Positions 29,360-36,444 of a stretch of 36,444 nucleotides of DNA are shown here, one piece after another (the first letter of the stretch is position 1; each line of letters begins with the position of its first letter). The notes beneath the pieces are model-generated. The model was not told the DNA's origin. It saw only the letters and a program-made list of their open reading frames with translations, and searched no databases. A program made the position numbers and the translations under genes. Origin of the DNA: Pigoraptor vietnamica (lineage: Eukaryota > Opisthokonta > Filasterea); the NCBI GenBank assembly GCA_943704525.1, contig CALSCQ010002780.1:1-36444 (forward strand). Reading direction: 5' to 3'.

Positions 29360-29720
29360 GTTGTCTCGCGGGTTGTGTGCGTGAACTGCGAGTGTATGGG
29401 TGCGCTGTTTGAATCGAGTGTGTTTAGTTTTGAATTTCCCGCGGCCTATCACTTTACGATTGATCGTAAAAGGTGTTGGGATGAATTTTACGCCGGAAAA
29501 TATTTGAAAAAACCGCGAATGGTGCGGCAGCCACACACACACACACACAACACAAGTGGCGCCCGCCGCAGCGAATTTCAACACACACACGCGCGCACAC
29601 ACGCACACGAACACCCACTCGCAAATAGCGCGCGCATTTCACGGCTGGTCCCGTGCGTGCGGGAGGGCCTGGGCGCCGTGGTGAGGAGCGAGCGGGGGAT
29701 CGCCCACACGCACGGCGAGA
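29360..29720. promoter_or_regulatory. Bidirectional promoter, HAUS2-like and ANKRD26-like genes
   Basis: Only 361 bp separate the two divergent start codons. TTTCCCGC at 29435-29442 is a perfect E2F core (TTTSSCGC). TTTGAA (CHR-type) occurs at about 29409-29414, at 29429-29434 directly before the E2F core, and again near 29502. An 18-bp inverted repeat, TTTACGATTGATCGTAAA, is at 29453-29470. A (CA)n tract starts at about 29532. No TATA box is seen. Confidence 0.6.
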
Positions 29721-32700
29721 ATGAAGCTCTTCAAATCGCTGGGAGGCAGCGGGAAGGCGACGTCCTCCGGCGGCGGCGGGGGTGCGGCGCAACCGGACTC
29801 GTCGCTGTACGATGACATTCGCGAGAAGGATTTGCCGAAAGTGCACAAGGCCGCGTGGACGGGGAATGCGGCGGAGTTGGCGACGCTACTGAAGAAGGGC
29901 GACGCGAACCAAACGGACGCGCACGGCAGGCGAGTGCGCAGGCCGGGGGACTCTGCGTGGCGCATGTGCATGGGACAATCAATTATCCGCGCATGTCTGC
30001 CTATTGCAATGCGGCCCATTCAACATGTACATACCTACTCCGACACACACGCGCGGGCGTGCGTGCGTGCGTGCACCTTTCTTGCACTGCACGTGTTGAG
30101 CGCGCGTCTAAGCCTTGCTTTCGTGTGCGCAGGTCGGCCCTCATGCTCGCAGCCATCAAAGGACACACCGACTGCGTCAAGGAGCTGCTCAAGAAGGGCG
30201 CTGTGCACGCACTCGACCCCAACAAGCACACGCCGCTCATGAAGGTGAAGTGCATGCATCTCGCCATGTGCGCGCGATTCGTCCTTTGTGGCTATGTGCG
30301 CGAGCAGCGTTGCAGGTGGAATTTCACGCACGTGGTGTAGCATGAGGCGCATGACAGGCGCGTGCGTACACTTGCCCGCTTGCGCCGTGTGGCTCACTGC
30401 GTGCGTGCTGTGTGTCCAGGCGGTGCTGGCGGGGCACACGGCCGTGGTGCAGGCGCTCCTAGCAAACGAAGTCGCCGGCAACGAGCGCGACGGAGATGGC
30501 GCAACGGCGCTCGTGCACGCCATCGCCGCGGGAAAGTTCGACATTGCGCGCATGCTCATCGAGCACAAGTCGGGGCTCGCTGGCACCGACAAGGTACGTG
30601 GGCAGCGCCACGTGTACGGCACACACACAAGGCTGGATTGCAAGCACGCGTCGTGAGAGAGAGTGCCATCGCGCGCAACTGTGGCTTACAGTGGTCCATT
30701 CGTGGCCTTGGTGATGACCCCATATGCCTGTCTCGGCGCAGCGAGGCAACACGCCGCTGCACATTGCGGTCCGCGACAACATGCCCGACCTTGCGCGGAG
30801 CCTGATTAGTGCGGGAAGCGACGTCAACGCGAAGAACAAGGAGCAGCAGTGGGTGTTGCGTGTGTGAGCCCGCGCGCGTGTGCGTGTGCGTGTGTTGTGT
30901 GTACGGGAGCGTGGATGCGTGCAGGTGCATGCCCCCTCCCTTTGAGTCTCACCCTGAATGCCCCGCAGCACTCCGCTGATCGTGGCGGCAGATGCGTCGA
31001 GTATGGACATGGCCGAGCTGCTTCTCAAATCCGGGGCGAGGGCGGGCGACAAGGACGGCAGCGGGTTCACGGCCATTGACCACGCCTTCATGAAGAACCC
31101 CGAATTTGGGAACCGCCTCTCCGAGCGCATCGAGGCACGTGACCGCTGTGTTGTGTTGTTGTGCGATCAAGGCCCACGCGGCGCTCACATGCACGAAGTC
31201 GCGAATGTGTGCGTGACAGTTATTCCTTGTACAGCAGGCGCAGTTGGACACAGACGCGCGAACATTCCTGTGCCGAAGCGCTGGCATTCGTCCACGCAAC
31301 CATCATGGCTGACCCACAAAATTCGTTCGCAGGGTGCGCCAAAGGACGGTTCCGACGACGAATACGCGCGGCGACCCGCCGCTCCAAAGCAGCCGTCAAT
31401 GGCCCCTGCGCTCAGCCGTCCCGCGGGCAAGCCGGACTTCCTCGCGAATCTGCTCGATCGCGAGTACTCTGACGACGACGACTCGCAGGACGCATCGAGC
31501 GCGCGGTCGCCTCCCGTCAAGGGCACCGGGGGTGCGAAGGGTCCGGCGGGTGCGGCCAAGGGCGGCGCTGCACAGGCGAAGGGAGCGGCCGCGAAGGCAC
31601 CTGCGGCGGCGCCTGCGAAGAAGAGGCTGCCGTGGGAAAGGGACGAGGACGAAGAGGAAGAGTCGGACGAAGACGATGACTCGCGCGACGACCCGCGCGG
31701 AAAGGGCCCTGCGCCGGCCAAGGGCTCGGCCGCGCCCGCAAAGGCTGCGCCGGCGGCAGTGGCGTCGAAGGGGTCCGCACCTGCAGCGACGAAGCGCATG
31801 CCGTGGGAGAAGGACGCGGCCGATTCCGAGGATGACGACGCATCGGACGACTCGCGTGGGGATTCGCCCACACCGCGCGCTCAGGCGGGAAAGGGGGCGC
31901 CCGCGACGACAAAGGAGGCGCAGAAGGGAGCGACCGCCGCACCGACTGCCGCCGCGAAGAAGAAACTCCCTTGGGACAAGGACGAGTCGTCGGACGAAGA
32001 GGCGCCCGCGCAGCCCGCATCCAAGGGCGCGAAGGCCGCAGTGCCAGCTGTGGGGAAGGACGGTGCGAAGGGCCCCGCTCCAATCGAGGCACCCAAGGCG
32101 GCGGCTGCGGCGGCTCCCAAAAAGCAGCCGTCGCTGGACAAGGGCCGGGACGACAGCATCGACGACGTTCTGTCGGACGACAACGCTAGCGAGCACTCGG
32201 AAGAACATTCGCTGGACGCGCTCGTGCGCAGGCGCGCAGTGCCGTCGAAGGGTTCGGCGCCCACTCAGAAGGACGCCGGCGTTAAGCCTAGCGCTGCGCC
32301 CGCACCCGCCGCGAAGCAGCCGCCCTCGCGCACCGCCAGTCGTGGCGATGAGAGCGACAGCGATGTCGTGGACTCCCCTCGCACTTCACCCCCGACTGCA
32401 CGCGCGGGTGCAAAGAGTGTCCCTGCCGCTGCGCCTCCGACGACGCAAGCGGCCGTGAAGCCCGCGTCGACAGCCGCACAAAAGGCGACACCTCGCCAGG
32501 ACAGTGCCGCGGAGGCGCCTTCCGGTGGCACTGGCGCTGCGGCGGTGAAGGGCCCGTCTGCGCAGGGCAGTGGGTTGCAGCCGCCCGCTGTCATGCCGAG
32601 GCAGTTTTTTGAGCCGACTGTGGAGCGTGGCGACATTTCGGACTCGTTTGACAGGTGTGTTGCGTTGGGTGTTTACATTGCATGGCGCTTGTAGGACTGT

Positions 32701-35700
32701 TTGTGGCCGCCGCTCGTTGTGCAATCTCGCCGCTGCTTATAATTCTTACCGTCCTCGCGATCTCTATGCGCGCGCGTGCGCTGACAATGACTCTCGCTTG
32801 CCGCAGCGACAACGACGACGGCGCGCCTGTCGAGCTTTCGCCGGCCATGTCGAAGGGCGTGGAGGCGATCGAGAAGGCAAAGCAGTCGCTTGCGCAGGCC
32901 AAGAAGAGCCCTGCGCCAGCGGCCGCGCAGCCCGTGGAACCGCAGGGTACGAAGGAGGGGGCGGCCGCGGCGAAGAAGGCGGCGGAGACGGCAAAGGAGG
33001 CGCCGAGGAGTGACTCCCCGTCGCTTTGGGATTCGACGGAGGAGGATAGCGCGCCTGCGGCTGCAGCTCCAAAGGGAGGGACCGCGCTTGCCGTGGAACG
33101 GGCGGAGAAGGAGAGGGTCGAAAAGGAGAAAGCGGAGAGGGAGAGGCTCGAAAAGGAAAAGGTCGAGAAGGAGCGACTGGAAAAGGAGAAGGCGGAGAAG
33201 GAGCGACTGGAAAAGGAGAAAGCCGAGAAGGAGAGGGCGGAAAAGGAGAGGCTTGAAAAGGAGAAGACGGAGCGAGAGAGGCTGGAAAAGGAGAAGGCGG
33301 AGAAGGCGACGCCCAAAAAGGGCCCCGCACGCGAGGAGACGCCGTCACCGTGGGAATCGAGCGACGACGACTCTGCGCCGGCACCCGTTTTCGGAAGCGG
33401 AGCGAAGGGGCTTGCCGGGCAGAAGGACGCCGGCGGCGCGTCTGGATCGCGGTACTCGGACATTCTCGCCGCGAACAAGGAGCTTCTTGGACGCTCGGGC
33501 GCCAACCTCAGCGCCGACGACCTCCCCGCGAAGGCGGCGGGGCCGTCCAAGTCTCTTGGTGCGCCTGCAACCGGCGCCCGCGGTGAGCCGAGCACCGGCG
33601 AGATATCTCCCGGCCTGCCGACGGGCTCTGATATTGACGAAGACGTCGACTTCTCCGCGGGGAGTGACGACGAGGGGTACCGCCCGTCCGCCGGGGGCCC
33701 GGCACCGGCGCTCCCCCGCCGCGTCGAGAGCCTGCATGCGGGTGGCACTGGACACGCACCGGCACCCCGCGCCCCCGAACCCCTCGCCGAACGGCGCGGG
33801 CTTCGCGACGTATCGCCCCTCCCCAGTGGTCACGTGGCACCGCTCGCGCCTCTTTCGGGACGCGCGGGTTCCGATGTGGATCTCACGGGCCGCGGTGCCG
33901 GGCGATCGCCGCGACTGGCGCCTCTCACCGCCGGCAGCCCTCGCTCGGCCAGCCCGGCGGGACGAAGCATTCCCCCGCTGCAGTCGCCACCGGCGGCAAC
34001 GGACCTGGCGCCGCTCCCGTCGCATGCTGGCGTGGGCGCGGGTGCTGGTCGTCCGGGACAGCCCACGTCGCTGCTCGGTCTGCGCACGTCGAGCGACGCG
34101 GAGGCGCACGATCGCGACGTCGCACGCACTCGCGGCGCCGGTGAACGCCAGGCGTCGGTTGGGTCGTCCGGTGGGCGGCAGTCCTCGGTTGCATCGTCGG
34201 CCGATCGGTCGCACTCTGCGGATGCGCCCGTGTCACGGCAGGGGACGCTGGACCGCGCGGGCTCTGAACGGGAGGGCGAGAAGAAGGGGGAGCGCACGCC
34301 GCCCATGGACAGCGCGGCAACGACCGCACCCGCGACGCGCCAATCGACCATGTCGCGGCAGGTGACGGACGCCGTTGCGCCGCCGCACGCCGCCGCAGAG
34401 GCCAAGGGCGCCACGAAGGACAAAGAGAGCGAATTGGACAGAGAGACGGAGAGCGAGCGACCCGCCGACCTCCCCCGCCGCCGCGCCCCGCTTCTGGGCG
34501 ACACGCGGCAGTCGACCGTCGCGTCGCAGTCGTCCATTTCGTCCGCGGTGAGTTACTTTGAGTCGCTGCGCATGGAGGACGACCCGGCCGCCGCCGCCGC
34601 GCGCGCACAGGCCGCCTCGCAGCGTCCGCGCACCCCCGAATTGCCTGCGGAGACGAAGGAAATCCCGGCGACGGCGACGGCGACGAGCGCGCATGCGAAC
34701 CACGCGATGCACGTGGATGGGGCACCGTCGACGGTCCGCAGCAGCGACGCTTCGCCAGGGACGGCCGAGGCGCATGTGTCCGGTGGGAAGCCGCCGCTGG
34801 GCCCTCATGGGATGTTGGGAGTCGACTACGCGCCGGTGGCGAGCGTGCGCGTGCCTTCACCGTACGACTCGCGGTATTTTGCCGCGCAGACGACGCCGCG
34901 CTCGGCGTATGCCCGTTACCACGCGCCCGTGGAAAGCCCCTACGTCCCACACTCGAGGCCGCACTCGGCGCTGTCGGCCGGGCTGCCAGTGGACTACGCG
35001 TCGCGGCTGAACACGGCGAGCAGTGCACCGGGTGTTGACGTTGCGGAGGGGGGCGCTGGCGGGGCGCAGGATGCTGCCGTGGGTGCGCTGCGCGAGTGGC
35101 TCGAGAGGGAGCGCTCGCTCCGGATGAGTGCCGAACGGCAAGTGCAATCGCTCAAGTCGCAGCTGTACGCGCTTGAGACCGGAGACACGAGGCGACTGGG
35201 CGACGAAATTCGCTCGCTGCAAACGGCGCTCGGGAGGGAGTCTGAGGTGTGTATGCGTGCATTTGTGTGTGGGAACGTGCACGAATCGCTGCCCATGCGT
35301 GTACTTCCCGCTTGCATGCGTCTGTGTGAACCCTTGTCGGTTTATTTGTCGGGTGCCTGGCTCACGTGTTTGCGCCGCAGCTCCGCCACCAAGCCGAACA
35401 AAGCCTGTCAAAGCTCGATGCGGAGCTCGAGCAGTACGCCCAGCACCTTACGGAGGCCACTGCGGTATGTGCGACCATCACTGTACGTGTGCCGTATTTC
35501 TGCCCTTTGTAGTAGTGGCATGCATCGTGACGGTTGTGTGCATGCGAGCGCGCGGGCACGTGACCCCTGTGGCCGATCGCTCACCGTCCGACGCTTGCAG
35601 GCGCGTAATATGGCCGAGTCGCAGCTGGGCGAGCTTGACCGCCAGTCACGCCGTCTCATGCAGCAGGTCCAGAAGGTCCGTGTGCCGAGCCCTCGCTACT

Positions 35701-36444
35701 TTTTGGGCCGTTCATGTTTTCTTCTTCGACAGAGTTGGCACGGATGCCTTTCTCGCTCTGCACGTCGCTAACGACGAAACAGTCTCTCTTCTCGTCGTCC
35801 CTTCTATTGCGCGCCCCTGTGAACAAGCAACATCTGACCCCAAGTGCTGTCTGCGCTTTCAATCGCTCGTGTGCAGGAGGCCGAGCTTCGCGCCGCCGCC
35901 GAGCGCCTTGCCCGCGAATCGCGCGCCAATTTGGAGCGATCGGAGGCGCGCGCCAACCAGGCAGTGAAGGAGAAGAACGCGTCGGAGTTTGCGCGGAAGC
36001 AGCTGGAGCTCGCTATTGGGAATCTCCAGAGTGAGTGCGCCTCTCTACACCGGGACAGTGCTTTGGGCAGCATGCATGCTTGGCACACAACGTGGTGCAT
36101 GTGCCTCTCTTTCAACGCGCACGCACGCACACTAACCCCCGACGCCCGCACAGGCACTCTGGCAAATGCCGAGCGCGACTTGGACGACATGAAGCGCCAG
36201 CTAGACAGCGAGCGCGCCGCACGTGAGGCGCAGAGCCGCATTCTTGAGGAGCAGACGCGGCTCCGCGAGACACTCGAGGAAGAGACCCGCCTGAGCCTCC
36301 AGCGCAAGGACGAGGTCTTCAGCCATCTTGAGGCTGCCGACGGCGCCCAGCGCGCCCTCCGCCAGCGGAACGACCAGCTGTCGCGCGAGATTGCGACGCT
36401 CAAGTCGGAGTTGGCGCGCGAGAAGGCGGCGGTGGCGCAGGTGC
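29721..36444 (+). CDS. Ankyrin / acidic linker / coiled-coil protein, ANKRD26-type, 3' end missing
   Basis: Eleven exons: 29721-29929, 30133-30244, 30420-30593, 30742-30848, 30969-31134, 31333-32654, 32807-35246, 35381-35464, 35601-35675, 35877-36030 and 36154 to the window end; at least 1711 residues. DIREKDLPKVHKAAWTGN opens seven ankyrin repeats (to about 256) and closely resembles the ANKRD26/POTE start (IRD-x-DLGKIHKAA). Residues 257-1450 are disordered: W-centred acidic motifs (LPWERDEDEEEE, MPWEKDAADSEDD, LPWDKDESSDEE, SLWDSTEEDS, SPWESSDDDS), an ER/K helix (about 793-865) and six RQx[ST] motifs (1143-1275). From about 1455 a long coiled coil (ALREWLERERSLRMSAERQV) runs off the window. 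ANKRD26 sits at centriole distal appendages; UACA and RAI14 share the ankyrin-plus-coil plan and are alternatives. Exon 1 ends at a GC donor (CAG|GCGAGT). Confidence 0.85.
29930..30132 (+). other. Probable GC-AG intron
   Basis: Only the donor GGCAG|GCGAGT (phase 2) joined to GTGCGCAG|G restores the ankyrin motif DAHGR-SALMLAAIKGH. The nearby GTGCGC donor gives the wrong phase, and a phase-matched GTGGCG would insert nine extra residues into the repeat. Confidence 0.7.
31135..31332 (+). other. Intron with two possible models
   Basis: Model A: GC-AG, GAG|GCACGT to TTCGTTCGCAG, phase 0, 198 bp, stop-free. Model B: GT-AG from 31139 to 31234 (CAC|GTGACC to CCTTGTACAG), phase 1, which adds about 34 residues of plain sequence before GAPKDGSDDEY. 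A is preferred for its acceptor and CTGAC branch-like site; B has the usual dinucleotides. Confidence 0.5.
33095..33310 (+). repeat. Degenerate repeat coding an ER/K helix
   Basis: About ten 18-21-bp units of the type GAGAAGGCGGAGAAGGAG encode alternating E-K-E-[RK] with Leu, Ala or Val every third to seventh residue. Glu and Lys/Arg are spaced i, i+4, as in single stable alpha-helices. Confidence 0.85.

Noticed and set aside
1-36444. Mobile elements, retroelement or viral remnants, CRISPR arrays, rRNA
   Set aside because: Looked for reverse transcriptase, transposase, integrase, capsid motifs, terminal repeats and spaced direct repeats; none was recognised. Repeats present are microsatellites, minisatellites and coding repeats.

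Overview
The window is nuclear DNA from a GC-rich, probably unicellular eukaryote. Genes on both strands are interrupted by short introns (mostly about 75-225 bp), intergenic DNA carries (CA)n/(GT)n microsatellites, two genes have TATA boxes about 125-215 bp ahead of the ATG, and all recognisable proteins are eukaryotic in type. An ASPM orthologue, an augmin subunit (HAUS2-like) and an ANKRD26-type ankyrin/coiled-coil protein point to an organism with an animal-like centrosome/spindle set. I cannot name the species. No RNA gene, CRISPR array, transposon or viral element was recognised.

Layout, left to right. 47-3485 (+): 3' five exons of a large helical protein ending in a MYND zinc finger; its 5' part lies outside the window. 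3486-6115: about 2.6 kb without a convincing gene, with microsatellites and a 28-bp tandem repeat ahead of a TATA box. 6333-6839 (+): small beta-trefoil (fascin-like) protein with an apparent 5'-UTR intron. 7824-13715 (-): intronless 1963-residue secreted or membrane-anchored protein with EGF-like domains, novel Cys-rich helical modules, a Ser/Thr/Ala/Lys stalk and three laminin-G-like domains. 14437-16164 (+): secreted SBBP-type beta-propeller, two exons. 16358-17199 (-): small three-helix membrane protein resembling DUF202/VTC1, two exons. 17780-20112 (+): secreted GH19 chitinase-like enzyme, four exons. 20842-27428 (+): ASPM, four exons, with an exact 11 x 219-bp internal repeat. 27817-29359 (-): HAUS2-like augmin subunit, five exons. 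29721-36444 (+, open at the right edge): ankyrin/acidic-linker/coiled-coil protein of ANKRD26/ANKRD30 type, at least 11 exons.

Two functional neighbourhoods stand out. The left and middle parts hold secreted or cell-surface genes (EGF/LamG, propeller, chitinase) plus a possible vacuolar-type membrane protein. The right 16 kb is a run of three microtubule-organising-centre genes: ASPM and HAUS2 are convergent, while HAUS2 and the ANKRD26-like gene are divergent from a 361-bp intergenic region holding an E2F-type site, TTTGAA elements and an 18-bp inverted repeat. Splice junctions here were read by frame and phase alone. Two introns are best explained by GC-AG boundaries, and a third may be.
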